Shown: positions 34,241 to 41,738 of the stretch, in pieces | Layout of the letters: every line of letters begins with the position of its first letter | How positions within the stretch are numbered: the stretch's first letter is position 1 | Virus record (IMG/VR): IMGVR_UViG_3300032722_000020 | Coordinates: 1 to 61,263 of that record | Source of the DNA: a virus | DNA length: 61,263 bases | Reading direction: 5' to 3' (one strand) | Position numbers and translations under genes: made by a program | Notes under the pieces: model-generated | Told to the model about the DNA's origin: nothing | The model's database searches: none | The model's input: the letters and a program-made list of their open reading frames with translations, nothing else

Positions 34241-35229
34241 CAGACTTGTGTTTTTAACTCCACTTCCGGCGCGATAATTTTGAACGCTTCCAAAATTCTT
34301 TGCTTAATATATCGGCGCAAAATTCCGCGAAGTTTTTTCCCTTCTTTCGTCGCGCTTTTTTGAGCGATGGGAATAAACCCAGCAAAACATTTTCGGTTTT
34401 CAAAATCTTCTTTCCAGCGTGAGCGAAAAAGCGGCCATGACGCATCAAACCATTGCTTGTGCGTCTGCTTGTTAAATGGCGGTAGATTTTTTGCCATCTC
34501 TTGTGATTCTCCACTCAATCTAAATTCTTCTTCCCATTCCGGTTTTGTCGGGATCGGTTTAGGTTTTGGGGGCTGATAGTTTGCTGGCCGTCCAAGCCGC
34601 TTGTTTAGCTCGCGCATTTCTTTTTGAAACTTCTTAAATTGTGCGCGACCGTTCTTAACATTTTCGGGTTGCCATTGTTCGCGCCAAAAATTCATTGTGC
34701 CTTTAAGCCAAAGCGCCACTTCTATTTCTGGCGCGTCGTAAGACCAGTTTCCTTTCAAATCCACACTTTTGACATCTGCTCCCAAGTGAAGTTTTTCCAT
34801 TAACTTTTCATTGCGGTTTTTAATCGCTTTTTGCGGTGAAATTAAAGCAGGCCAGTAAATTCCTTTTCGAGCAATGGACTCAAACATCTCTGGTTTTTCA
34901 TGGCAGAAATCATCAAACCAATGAACTATGGCGGATAAATAATTGAGAATAAGTTCAGCGGCTTCTTTGTTGCCTTTGTCGGCAGGCTTTGAAAGTTCAC
35001 CAAATGCGAGATGCGCAATCCTGCCAAGCGAACCCAATCTATCATCAATCAAATCGGTTGGTTCGTTTTTAATCTTTTCCGTCAAACCCATGAGAAAGGC
35101 GCAAACATCATGCTCGTAGATTTTCGGCCTGATTTCTTCCGCTGGCATAGGTTTTGACTTTGCGCTTTTGATGCCGGTAGAAAAGTGGCAAACTGCCATC
35201 AAGTAAAGCGATTTTATGCCCAAAGCCAT
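34240..35229 (-). CDS. Unknown protein of the mobile element
   Basis: About 329 residues from ATG 35229 (ATGs at 35199 and 35148 also possible; an ATG at 35310 is unlikely because it overlaps the divergent gene). Helical N-terminal half rich in Trp and Glu; a Pro-rich linker near residue 225 (PPKPKPIPTKP) and a basic C-terminus. No catalytic motif seen. It reads like a host gene carried by the element. Confidence 0.5.
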   Translation of the reverse strand: MALGIKSLYLMAVCHFSTGIKSAKSKPMPAEEIRPKIYEHDVCAFLMGLTEKIKNEPTDLIDDRLGSLGRIAHLAFGELSKPADKGNKEAAELILNYLSAIVHWFDDFCHEKPEMFESIARKGIYWPALISPQKAIKNRNEKLMEKLHLGADVKSVDLKGNWSYDAPEIEVALWLKGTMNFWREQWQPENVKNGRAQFKKFQKEMRELNKRLGRPANYQPPKPKPIPTKPEWEEEFRLSGESQEMAKNLPPFNKQTHKQWFDASWPLFRSRWKEDFENRKCFAGFIPIAQKSATKEGKKLRGILRRYIKQRILEAFKIIAPEVELKTQV

Positions 35230-35347
35230 TGATTTAAGATTGAAAGGCGTCAGCTTTGAAGAAGCCGTGCGGCGCATAGCTGCCGCGCCGCCCATGCCAA
35301 AGAAATCCAAGCGTAAAAAGGAAGTTAAAAAACCGCGTCTGAATTAG
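35216..35347 (+). CDS. 43-residue basic protein of the element
   Basis: MPKAIDLRLKGVSFEEAVRR, followed by Ala/Pro and a Lys/Arg-rich tail. The compact helix then basic-tail pattern is typical of small conserved proteins carried near mobile genes. TTTTATG start context; divergent from 34240-35229. Confidence 0.5.
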   Translation: MPKAIDLRLKGVSFEEAVRRIAAAPPMPKKSKRKKEVKKPRLN

Positions 35348-35388
35348 CCCACTTCTAACCGCATAAACATTCAGTTTTTCGCATTATC

Positions 35389-35402
35389 TGCCTACGTCAA
35401 AG
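35389..35402. repeat. Right terminal inverted repeat of mobile element
   Basis: TGCCTACGTCAAAG, the exact complement of 31964-31977. It forms the last codons and stop of the leftward RHH gene. Confidence 0.6.
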
Positions 35403-35553
35403 ACCTACTGCCGATATAGGCCAGCGACATTTCATTAACCACATCAGACAGCGACTTTTCTTGCTGCTGGGCTATTTTTACAAGTCCCGCGCGAGTCTTT
35501 TTATCAATCCACGCGGACACATACTTTTTATTTCTACTGCGAACATTTGGCAT
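35392..35553 (-). CDS. Ribbon-helix-helix regulator A
   Basis: 53 residues: strand KKYVSAWIDKKT, helix AGLVKIAQQQEKSLSDVV and helix NEMSLAYIG, an Arc/CopG-like fold. Divergent from the RHH gene at 35684, with a palindrome inside its promoter. The last codons (SLT, stop) are provided by the right inverted repeat of the element, so the original end may have been replaced. Confidence 0.65.
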   Translation of the reverse strand: MPNVRSRNKKYVSAWIDKKTRAGLVKIAQQQEKSLSDVVNEMSLAYIGSRSLT

Positions 35554-35559
35554 AATATC

Positions 35560-35589
35560 AAGATAAACACACCGTGTTTAATTTGTCAA
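35560..35589 (-). promoter_or_regulatory. Promoter with operator for RHH regulator A
   Basis: Read leftward: TTGACA, 18 bases, TATCTT. In the spacer lies AAACAC-ACC-GTGTTT (35565-35579), a perfect palindrome sharing ACGGTGTGT-like bases with the facing promoter. Confidence 0.7.
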
Positions 35590-35643
35590 ATAGCTTTATT
35601 TTATGCGGGTTTTACCCAATTGTAAAAAAAGTAAAAAAAACTA

Positions 35644-35672
35644 TTGACGGTGTGTGACACCTTCTGATATTG
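35644..35672 (+). promoter_or_regulatory. Promoter with operator for RHH regulator B
   Basis: TTGACG, 17 bases, ATATTG. The palindrome GGTGT-GTG-ACACC (35649-35661) overlaps the -35 edge and spacer, so binding would block RNA polymerase. Confidence 0.65.
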
Positions 35673-35683
35673 TCTGTTTCGAC

Positions 35684-35851
35684 ATGAGCGAACGAAACGG
35701 AAAAAGCTACATCGGAGCTTACATCGAACCCGATACCAAAAAGAAACTTCTGGCACTCGCCAAAGAGCAAGACCGTCCCCTGTCATACATTATCCAAAAG
35801 GTTTTAGACATGGGTGTATCACACCGCAAACAACCATCAAAAGCGAATTGA
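35684..35851 (+). CDS. Ribbon-helix-helix regulator B
   Basis: 55 residues from ATG 35684: strand KSYIGAYIEPDT, helix KKKLLALAKEQDRP and helix SYIIQKVLDMGV. A CopG-like regulator divergent from regulator A, with a matching operator. The two could repress each other and form a switch, or A could be an older paralogue. Followed within two bases by an excisionase-like gene. Confidence 0.72.
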   Translation: MSERNGKSYIGAYIEPDTKKKLLALAKEQDRPLSYIIQKVLDMGVSHRKQPSKAN

Positions 35852-35852
35852 T

Positions 35853-36056
35853 ATGGCAACACCCGCCACCGAACCCGCTTCCTGCGAAACAATAGACGCG
35901 CATCAAGCCGCCGCCATAGCGGGATGCTGTTACCGATTTGTTTTGAAAATGATGCGGCCAACCGTCCACGAATCGCGCCGGCTTAAATCGTTCTCCGTTG
36001 GTCGCAAACGCCGCACCACGCGCGCTTGGTTGCAAGATTGGATGAATCGCAATTAG
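35853..36056 (+). CDS. Excisionase-like helix-turn-helix protein
   Basis: 67 residues. AHQAAAIAGCCYRFVLKMMR and a basic phrase VGRKRRTTRAWLQDWMNRN form the short HTH plus basic wing of excisionase/MerR-like proteins. Co-transcribed with RHH regulator B. It might direct a recombinase such as the IntI-like enzyme downstream or act as a regulator. Confidence 0.6.
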   Translation: MATPATEPASCETIDAHQAAAIAGCCYRFVLKMMRPTVHESRRLKSFSVGRKRRTTRAWLQDWMNRN

Positions 36057-36062
36057 ACGATT

Positions 36063-36728
36063 ATGAGCAAACTGAAATCAATCTTATCCGAAACGGAACG
36101 CGACGAGCGAAACCAGCTTGAAGCGGTAATCACCAGCGGAATTAAAACCTTTGTCGAGGTTGGAACGGCGCTTCTGACGATTGCAGAAAAGCGGATTTAC
36201 CGCGAGACGCACGGCAGCTTTGAACCGTATTGCCAAGAGAAATGGGGAATGTCGGCGCGTCAGGCTTACCGGCTTTGCGAAGCGGCGACGGTGGTTAAGT
36301 CGCTTCCGAAAAATTGCGACCAATTGGTCACAAACGAAGCCCAAGCCAGAGAACTTGCCCGCGTTCCTGCCGAGAAGCGTGAGGCTGTATTGGTCAAAGC
36401 CGGAACTAAGCCAACAGCGAAAGCGATCCGACAAGCTGCCGCGCCGGAATCGGAAGCGGAAGCAACTCCAATCGAAGAAGAAAAACCGCGCGTTCAGTCT
36501 GGTGTGATTGATGAAAAATTTTGCGAAGCTCTTGGCCTTCCGAAACGGAGTGAGATTCAATCTGAATTACAGTTTTGCATTAACCGGCTTAAACAATTCG
36601 AGCAGCACCTTTTAGACGCCGATTTGTCAGGAGCCGATTTGATTATTATTTCTAAAGAGATTTCCGAACTTTCTAAAAGAATATCCAAAGTCGGGAAGGC
36701 TCGAAAAATTTCCGAATCTTCAAAGTAA
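36063..36728 (+). CDS. DUF3102-/ParB-like helical protein
   Basis: 221 residues. The N-terminal half reads like the domain found in ICE and phage proteins related to ParB: FVEVGTALLTIAEKRIYRE, then GSFEPYCQEKWGMSARQAYR, then a second helical unit with AQARELARVPAEKREAVL. A coiled-coil tail (ISKEISELSKRISK) follows. Probably DNA-associated; the specific role is unknown. Confidence 0.6.
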   Translation: MSKLKSILSETERDERNQLEAVITSGIKTFVEVGTALLTIAEKRIYRETHGSFEPYCQEKWGMSARQAYRLCEAATVVKSLPKNCDQLVTNEAQARELARVPAEKREAVLVKAGTKPTAKAIRQAAAPESEAEATPIEEEKPRVQSGVIDEKFCEALGLPKRSEIQSELQFCINRLKQFEQHLLDADLSGADLIIISKEISELSKRISKVGKARKISESSK

Positions 36729-36734
36729 CGTATT

Positions 36735-37112
36735 ATGAGCCTCGACGTATATCTGAGCGGAGAAACAAAAGACGTTCCATGCTGCTGCGACCGATGCGAA
36801 CACCGACACGTCCGCAAAGAAACTGAATACTTCTACGAATCCAACATCACGCACAACCTCGGCGCGATGGCGGAAGAAGCTGGAATCTACAATCACCTGT
36901 GGCGACCCGAAGAAGTCGGAATCACCAAGGCCGCTCAACTGATCGAACCGCTACACGCTGGCTTGGCACTGATGAAGTCTGATCCGACGCGATTCCAGAA
37001 ACATAACGCCCAAAACGGATGGGGACTCTACGAGCATTTCGTGCCTTGGGTCGAAAAGTATCTCGCTGCCTGCGAGGAAAACCCGACAGCAAACGTGAGC
37101 GTGTCCCGATAA
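36735..37112 (+). CDS. Conserved-type phage accessory protein
   Basis: 125 residues. The phrases SLDVYLSG, SNITHNLGAMAEEAGIY, LWRPEEVG and NGWGLYEHFVPWVEKYL form a pattern I have seen in uncharacterised phage proteins. Function unknown. TATTATG start context. Confidence 0.65.
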   Translation: MSLDVYLSGETKDVPCCCDRCEHRHVRKETEYFYESNITHNLGAMAEEAGIYNHLWRPEEVGITKAAQLIEPLHAGLALMKSDPTRFQKHNAQNGWGLYEHFVPWVEKYLAACEENPTANVSVSR

Positions 37113-37142
37113 TTGCTAACCGTTGAATATCCGCGACCACTT

Positions 37143-37298
37143 ATGAAACCAAAACGCAAATACCGACGCGGCTCAAAGCATCTGGCGATTCACCGCCGGA
37201 AGAACATCGCGCCGCATCTGCAAAAATACGCTGATTGGGCGATGGGCTGGTCTTACGACACCGGCCACATGACACCGCGCTTTGTCAGCACGCATTGA
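37143..37298 (+). CDS. 51-residue basic protein
   Basis: Begins MKPKRKYRRGSKHLAIHRRK; basic N-terminus and aromatic end. Could bind nucleic acid. It lies between two accessory genes; CTTATG start context. Confidence 0.5.
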   Translation: MKPKRKYRRGSKHLAIHRRKNIAPHLQKYADWAMGWSYDTGHMTPRFVSTH

Positions 37299-37301
37299 TT
37301 T

Positions 37302-37586
37302 ATGGCAACCGTCCGGCTTCAACCTCGAAACGACCATTCGGAAACTAACGGCGTGGCGCGTTCGGAAGGGCGTGCCGCTGTGGTCGGGCAGTTGCCACCA
37401 ATGGGCAGGCCGAGCCTTACCGGGTTATCAATTAAGCAGCTTGGCGAAAAGGAATACAGGAGGCGGTATCGCCTTTTACGGCATGGAAAGCCACTGCTGC
37501 GTCCACGATGGACAGGCTTATCAAACAAATTGCTAGGCCATACCGAATATAGTCGGCAATACAGAAAACTTAAATCCAATTTATGA
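37302..37586 (+). CDS. 94-residue Arg-rich protein
   Basis: Basic, with two related phrases (SLTGLSIKQLGEKEYRRRYR and RWTGLSNKLLGHTEYSRQYR) about 30 residues apart, an internal duplication. Possibly a small DNA-binding repeat. Its last bases overlap the next start (ATGA). Confidence 0.55.
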   Translation: MATVRLQPRNDHSETNGVARSEGRAAVVGQLPPMGRPSLTGLSIKQLGEKEYRRRYRLLRHGKPLLRPRWTGLSNKLLGHTEYSRQYRKLKSNL

Positions 37587-37942
37587 CTGGAACCATGAAA
37601 TGTGAATGCTCGCACTGCGGCACGCTGCTTGGAATCAAGCCGTGTGTCCCGGAAATGGACGGGAAAACCACCAGCGGCATCTGTAATCCATGTTTTGCTA
37701 GGGAAATGTGTGTGGCGCTTGGTCTGGATTTGTTTGACCGCATTCAACGGGCTAATCGCGCGGAATTGACGCTGCTGGTGCTAACTGAGTTGCAGGGCGT
37801 AGAGAGCGAGTCTTTGAGGTTGTCTCTGCGCCAGTTGGCAGCGGAACTTCAGGAACGGCTGCGCGTGGCGTCACTTGCACCGGAAAATTATACTGGCGTG
37901 ACCTTTCGCGTGGCGCTGGCGGAAACGGAGTTGTCCCGATGA
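37583..37942 (+). CDS. Zinc-ribbon and helical protein
   Basis: 119 residues with CECSHCG and later CNPCF, giving a likely zinc ribbon in residues 7-40, then a helical end (SLRLSLRQLAAELQERL). ATG 37583 overlaps the previous stop. Function unknown. Confidence 0.55.
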   Translation: MTGTMKCECSHCGTLLGIKPCVPEMDGKTTSGICNPCFAREMCVALGLDLFDRIQRANRAELTLLVLTELQGVESESLRLSLRQLAAELQERLRVASLAPENYTGVTFRVALAETELSR

Positions 37943-38106
37943 AATTTGAACCAATAGACCGTTTTTGGATTCAGCCGACGCGCGAGGAAATGGCGGCGGA
38001 TAACGCGCGGTTGAAATCGTGGCTGTTGGCTGCGGTGGTGGTGGCGTCAATCGGTTGGGGGGTAGCTGCATTTGCAATTATTTTAATCGGGAGGGTGGTT
38101 CAATGA
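37939..38106 (+). CDS. 55-residue single-pass membrane protein
   Basis: A polar 26-residue N-terminus, then membrane segment WLLAAVVVASIGWGVAAFAI. Coupled by ATGA overlap at both ends. Confidence 0.55.
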   Translation: MKFEPIDRFWIQPTREEMAADNARLKSWLLAAVVVASIGWGVAAFAIILIGRVVQ

Positions 38107-38321
38107 ACCTTCACGCCAATTCCATTGCCGCCTTTTCCGAGACTGCGAACGAGCGCACCAGCTTGGAAACGCGCATTCTTGAACTAATGTCCGATGGTAA
38201 TCCGCGCACTGACCGTCAGATAGCGCATGAGTTGGGACACCCGGAACCGCTACGGCCAAGAGTCACGACGCTGGTTGAAGAAGTCAAGCTACACGAAGTC
38301 GGTTCAACGAAATGCGAATAG
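38103..38321 (+). CDS. Winged-helix DNA-binding protein
   Basis: 72 residues. LETRILELMSDGNPRTDRQI, followed by AHELGHPEPLRPRVTTLVEE, forms a short winged-helix-like unit with a recognition helix. The first attC-like site begins 33 bases downstream, so this may be the first cassette gene or the last ordinary gene before the array. Confidence 0.6.
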   Translation: MNLHANSIAAFSETANERTSLETRILELMSDGNPRTDRQIAHELGHPEPLRPRVTTLVEEVKLHEVGSTKCE

Positions 38322-38354
38322 ACACACAAGCGCGTCAGATTAACCCGGCGTTTT

Positions 38355-38446
38355 ATTTAACGTCCCTGCTGAGCCAAGCCGGAACGGGAACGCCCGAAAA
38401 ACAAAATGAAGCGACTACCGGCTTTGGCTCCGGCAGGTGGTTAGAC
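38355..38446 (+). other. attC-like recombination site 1
   Basis: 92 bases. R'' ATTTAAC (38355-38361); L'' and L' arms GAGCCAAGCCGG and CCGGCTTTGGCTC are near-complementary; R' GTTAGAC (38440-38446). The order R''-L''-central-L'-R' and the GTTRRRY end are those of integron attC sites. Confidence 0.72.
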
Positions 38447-38471
38447 CCAGCGAATAACGACAAACAACAAT

Positions 38472-38864
38472 ATGACACCGACACAAACAGTGGCTACGAA
38501 TGAGCGACAATCTGCTATCCTGCCAAACGGTAATAAAATAATAGACTCCGCAATCGCCAGACAGCTTGCCTTGGATTTAGAGGAATGTGGGAAAGCCCTA
38601 AACGCAATGTCGCTTCGGTGTGAAAGGCTTCTGGACGAACGCGCAGAAGCCTATGAGACAATAAACACCCTGCACAATCTTTGCCTGTCTGCTGAAAAGC
38701 GCGCTCTTAAAAAACGTGATGAAGAAATCGCGCAGATAAAAAACGAGCTGCAATACCTCGTCGAAGTCTGCGAAACCAACTTAGAAACAAAAGACTGGCC
38801 GCGATTCAAATATGCCAAACGCATCGCCGCTGGGTCTAACGACAAGCTGACACACGCCGAATGA
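38472..38864 (+). CDS. Cassette gene, coiled-coil protein
   Basis: 130 residues with ALDLEECGKALNAMSLRCER and EEIAQIKNELQYLVEVCETN coiled coils and several Cys. First gene after site 1; its end lies inside site 2, as cassette genes often do. No family recognised. Confidence 0.6.
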   Translation: MTPTQTVATNERQSAILPNGNKIIDSAIARQLALDLEECGKALNAMSLRCERLLDERAEAYETINTLHNLCLSAEKRALKKRDEEIAQIKNELQYLVEVCETNLETKDWPRFKYAKRIAAGSNDKLTHAE

Positions 38865-38941
38865 AAAACCATAAAACAACCAGCGACCGAAGCGAACAAC
38901 CGAGCGCGCCCAACGGCGTTGTGTCCAGCGATTTGTTAGAC
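38834..38941 (+). other. attC-like recombination site 2
   Basis: 108 bases. R'' GTCTAAC (38834-38840); arms AAGCTGACACACGCCG and CGGCGTTGTGTCCAGC pair; R' GTTAGAC (38935-38941). Confidence 0.75.
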
Positions 38942-39742
38942 CCCATTTCAATAATCTCGCTAGGTGCGGGTGTCCAAAGCTCGACAATGGCACTGATGGC
39001 AGCGAGGGGCGAAATCGCGCCTATGCCCAAATATGCCATCTTTTCTGATGTCGGCGCAGAACCAAAGAATGTGTATGACTACCTCGACTATCTGGAAAAG
39101 CTGCTGCCGTTTCCTGTGCTGCGCGTGATGCACAAAGACGGGCTGACGAAAGCCATTGAAAAATCTCTAAAGTCTGGGTCTATCTCTGGAAGTCCGCCGT
39201 GGTTCAGTGCTGGCAAGGATGGAAAAGCCGTGCTGCTATCGCGTGCCTGCACGCATGACTTCAAAATACACCCGATACAACAAGCTATCCGGCGACTGAC
39301 GGGTGCTAAGCGTGGAAGCAAGAAAACTCACGCCGTGCTGTGGATAGGCATATCAACTGACGAAGCGCAGCGAATCAAAGACAGCCGCTATCCGCACTAC
39401 ATCCACCGCCATCCTCTAATCGAAAAGGGCATGAGCAGAAACAACTGTCTGGCATGGATGGAACGGAATGGCTACCAGCAACCGCCTAAATCTTCGTGCG
39501 TGTATTGCCCGTTTCACTCTAACCCGCACTGGCGGCAAATCAAAGACACAGACCCGGCTGGATGGGCGGAAGCTGTGCGCGTGGACAATCTCATCCGAGA
39601 CGGTGTGCGGCGGAATGGAAAGCCGCCAATGTATGCTCACCGCTCACTAAAACCACTAAACGAAATAGACCTGACAACTGACCTCGACCGTGGCCAAGAA
39701 CTACTCTGGGGAAACGAGTGTGAGGGGATGTGTGGGGTCTAA
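38861..39742 (+). CDS. PAPS reductase-like / adenine nucleotide alpha-hydrolase family protein (cassette)
   Basis: 293 residues. The SGGxxS-like PP-loop appears as ISLGAGVQSSTMAL at about residues 31-44, and YAIFSDVGAEPKNVYDYLDYL follows, as in phage PAPS-reductase-like proteins. HYIHRHPLIEKG and a C-terminal CVYCPFHSNPHWRQIK add a Cys pair. Such proteins activate or transfer sulfur or cleave nucleotides; the precise reaction is unknown. The ATG lies inside site 2, so the first ~30 residues are translated from attC; a later start near GTG 38920 would remove them. Its stop lies within site 3. Confidence 0.72.
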   Translation: MKNHKTTSDRSEQPSAPNGVVSSDLLDPISIISLGAGVQSSTMALMAARGEIAPMPKYAIFSDVGAEPKNVYDYLDYLEKLLPFPVLRVMHKDGLTKAIEKSLKSGSISGSPPWFSAGKDGKAVLLSRACTHDFKIHPIQQAIRRLTGAKRGSKKTHAVLWIGISTDEAQRIKDSRYPHYIHRHPLIEKGMSRNNCLAWMERNGYQQPPKSSCVYCPFHSNPHWRQIKDTDPAGWAEAVRVDNLIRDGVRRNGKPPMYAHRSLKPLNEIDLTTDLDRGQELLWGNECEGMCGV

Positions 39743-39845
39743 CGTGGGCGCTGAGCCGCCCCGGAAAGAAAACCATGAATGAACCAAAGACCGAAGCGAT
39801 AAACGACACGCGCCAACCGGGGTTGGCTCCAGCAACTTGTTATGC
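39737..39845 (+). other. attC-like recombination site 3
   Basis: 109 bases. R'' GTCTAAC (39737-39743); arms GCTGAGCCGCCCCGG and CCGGGGTTGGCTCCAGC pair well; R' GTTATGC (39839-39845), one base off GTTRRRY. Its antisense reading gives LLEPTPVGA. Confidence 0.76.
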
Positions 39846-40362
39846 TTCCCTGCCGCCAATCCTGGACGCTTGTTGTGGAGGCCGGCAATTCTGGTTCGAC
39901 AAGGAAAACCCGAACGTGCTTTTTGCTGACTGCCGCGTGATGCCTGACAAGGTGGTCGGGAGCGGCAAGGATGCCCGCACGCGCCGCTGCCTGCCGGATC
40001 GTGTCCACGACTTCCGCGCAATGGAATATCCCGACGAGACTTTTCAAATGGTCGTGTTCGACCCGCCGCATCTATTCCTCGGCGAGAATAGCTTCATGGC
40101 TCAAAGCTACGGGCGGCTGGACCGCGAAACGTGGCGCGATGATTTGAGCCGTGGCTTCGCCGAGTGCTTCCGAGTCTTGAAGCCCGGCGGCGTGCTTATC
40201 TTCAAGTGGAATGAATGCGACGTGCCACTTGCGGAAATTCTAAAACTCACGCCGCACAAACCGCTGTTCGGTCATCCGAGCGGCAAAGCACAGAAAACGC
40301 ACTGGTGCGCGTTCTGGAAGCATAACGCTCCGGCTCACCGGCCGGCGCGAGAACAAGAATAA
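39775..40362 (+). CDS. SAM-dependent methyltransferase (cassette)
   Basis: 195 residues. LDACCGGRQFWF is the SAM-binding motif I region, FQMVVFDPPHL the catalytic DPP(H/Y) and VLKPGGVLIFKWNE the post-motif strand. Probably modifies DNA or a small substrate. The ATG and first ~25 residues come from attC site 3. It ends inside site 4. Confidence 0.75.
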   Translation: MNEPKTEAINDTRQPGLAPATCYASLPPILDACCGGRQFWFDKENPNVLFADCRVMPDKVVGSGKDARTRRCLPDRVHDFRAMEYPDETFQMVVFDPPHLFLGENSFMAQSYGRLDRETWRDDLSRGFAECFRVLKPGGVLIFKWNECDVPLAEILKLTPHKPLFGHPSGKAQKTHWCAFWKHNAPAHRPAREQE

Positions 40363-40433
40363 CGCTATGACTACTCAATCAACGTCCGAACAGCCAGCGC
40401 CCGCGCCGGTTCGCGTGCAGCCGGTGGTTAGAG
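40320..40433 (+). other. attC-like recombination site 4
   Basis: 114 bases. R'' GCATAAC (40320-40326) matches the complement of R' of site 3; arms GGCTCACCGGCCGGCGCG and CGCGCCGGTTCGCGTGCAGCC pair; R' GTTAGAG (40427-40433). Confidence 0.65.
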
Positions 40434-40645
40434 CGCGATACCGTGTCTCTGACTGGATAAACACCAACACCATGCAGCCGGTCTTCGGCATCCAACACAA
40501 CAAGGAGCGGGGCAAGTGGGTGAACTGTGCGGTGGACGGCACGGCGCTGCTCTACACTAAACGCGAAACCGCCGAGAGACACTGCCGCTGGCTGAATGAC
40601 CCGAAAGGCACTGCGCCGGAATGGTCACAAGACTCAGCGCTCTAA
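40367..40645 (+). CDS. Cassette gene, 92-residue protein
   Basis: ATG lies inside site 4, so its N-terminal Pro/Val-rich residues derive from attC. RYRVSDWINTNTMQP and WVNCAVDGTALLYTKRE form a small alpha/beta unit. Unknown function. CTCTAAC (40640-40646) at its stop is an R''-like element without a visible partner. Confidence 0.6.
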   Translation: MTTQSTSEQPAPAPVRVQPVVRARYRVSDWINTNTMQPVFGIQHNKERGKWVNCAVDGTALLYTKRETAERHCRWLNDPKGTAPEWSQDSAL

Positions 40646-40679
40646 CAGTTAATTCAATCAACAGAGTTGCTATTATCAC

Positions 40680-41663
40680 ATGGGGCTTATCCAAAAACTG
40701 AACGATGCGATGATTGAGCAAAGCCTTGCGCGCTCAACTATGCAAGGCTACCGCTTTTGGAATCGCAAGTTCTATGGCTATGTGAAGAAACCGGCGAGCC
40801 AATGGCAAGGTGGCGATGTAAAGGCATTTTTACTGTGGTTGTATGCTGAAAATTATTCACCGGTTTCGCGCAAGCAGGCTTTGAATGCGCTGGCTTTTAC
40901 ATTCAAGCACGTTCTCATGGCAGACATGGGTAATTTGGAACTGCCGCCCATGCCGAAGGTGACTCAGACCAACCGGATTTTGCCATCGCCGGATGATTTG
41001 CAGCGCATTTTTGCCCTAATGAACGGTATGCCTAAAACAATGGCGCAACTGATGGCCGGATCTGGCCTGCGCGTGGCAGAGTGTTGCAAGCTGCGGGTGC
41101 AAGACGTGGACATTGAAGCCCGCACGATTCGCGTTTGGTTTGGAAAAAATGACAAGTGCCGGCGAACGATCATTCCTGATTCTCTGGTGCCGAAATTGCA
41201 GCGGCACCTGGCATTGCGAAAGGCACTGCATGACCGCGATCTAGCCGATGGACGCGGCTTGGTGGTTTTGCCGGGACGGCTGGCTAACAAATACCAGCAG
41301 GCTAACCAGGAATTTCGGCAGCAATGGTTTTTTCCGTCCACGAAGTTTCGCGGGCAGTATCGTTGGCACGCGGTTCCTGAATGTTTAGGAAAACCAATGC
41401 GCCGGGCTGTAAAGGCGGCGGGAATATTGAAGCACCTTACCCCGCATTGCCTGCGCCATTTCTTCATCACTTACAGTCAGCGCGTCGGAAATGACCTGAA
41501 AACAGTGATGGAATGGGCCGGTCATCAGAACCCAGAAACAACGATGATTTACACACACCCGGACGCGGCGAACGGGGTTAGTCCGTTGGATTATATGGTT
41601 GCCAGAACAATCATTACAACCCACCCGATGACACCAAGGCGGATTGAATTTCACCACGCATAA
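40680..41663 (+). CDS. intI: IntI-type integron integrase (tyrosine recombinase)
   Basis: 327 residues. Tyrosine-recombinase residues: R131 (GSGLRVAE), K156, H256 and R259 (TPHCLRH), H282 (AGHQNPE) and Y291 (MIYTH). Beyond the general fold it has integron-integrase hallmarks: HLALRKALHDRDLADGRG, a VVLPGRLANKYQQA phrase and the FPS patch (QQWFFPS at about 214-220) before the second catalytic box. It lacks the RRHH phrase of class 1 IntI and has QYRWH instead. It should recombine attC with attI or attC, using folded single-stranded attC. It lies on the same strand as the cassettes, with a TATTAT four bases before the ATG suggesting a near-leaderless mRNA. Confidence 0.75.
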   Translation: MGLIQKLNDAMIEQSLARSTMQGYRFWNRKFYGYVKKPASQWQGGDVKAFLLWLYAENYSPVSRKQALNALAFTFKHVLMADMGNLELPPMPKVTQTNRILPSPDDLQRIFALMNGMPKTMAQLMAGSGLRVAECCKLRVQDVDIEARTIRVWFGKNDKCRRTIIPDSLVPKLQRHLALRKALHDRDLADGRGLVVLPGRLANKYQQANQEFRQQWFFPSTKFRGQYRWHAVPECLGKPMRRAVKAAGILKHLTPHCLRHFFITYSQRVGNDLKTVMEWAGHQNPETTMIYTHPDAANGVSPLDYMVARTIITTHPMTPRRIEFHHA

Positions 41664-41738
41664 ATGTCCACAATCCAGACAGATTTATTTGCTACGCATG
41701 AATCTTCCGATTCCATCACCAACCCTAGCTCGACTTAA
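41664..41738 (+). CDS. 24-residue ORF with clamp-binding-like peptide
   Basis: Overlaps the next start in another frame and begins directly after the intI stop. Contains QTDLF near its N-terminus, the shape of the bacterial clamp-binding motif QxxLF. It may be a true microprotein or the lost N-terminus of the nuclease, separated by a frameshift. Confidence 0.3.
   Translation: MSTIQTDLFATHESSDSITNPSST

Larger units (their letters stand above)
31964..35402. mobile_element. IS1595-like compound mobile element
   Basis: Bounded by a perfect 14-bp inverted repeat (CTTTGACGTAGGCA at 31964-31977, its complement at 35389-35402). It holds an ISXO2/IS1595-type transposase, a zinc-ribbon gene, a ribbon-helix-helix gene, a 0.5-kb hairpin-rich gap and two genes of unknown function, none of phage type. 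I find no convincing target-site duplication, so the exact borders are not certain. An ordinary IS1595 unit is about 1 kb, so these would be passenger genes. Confidence 0.55.
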
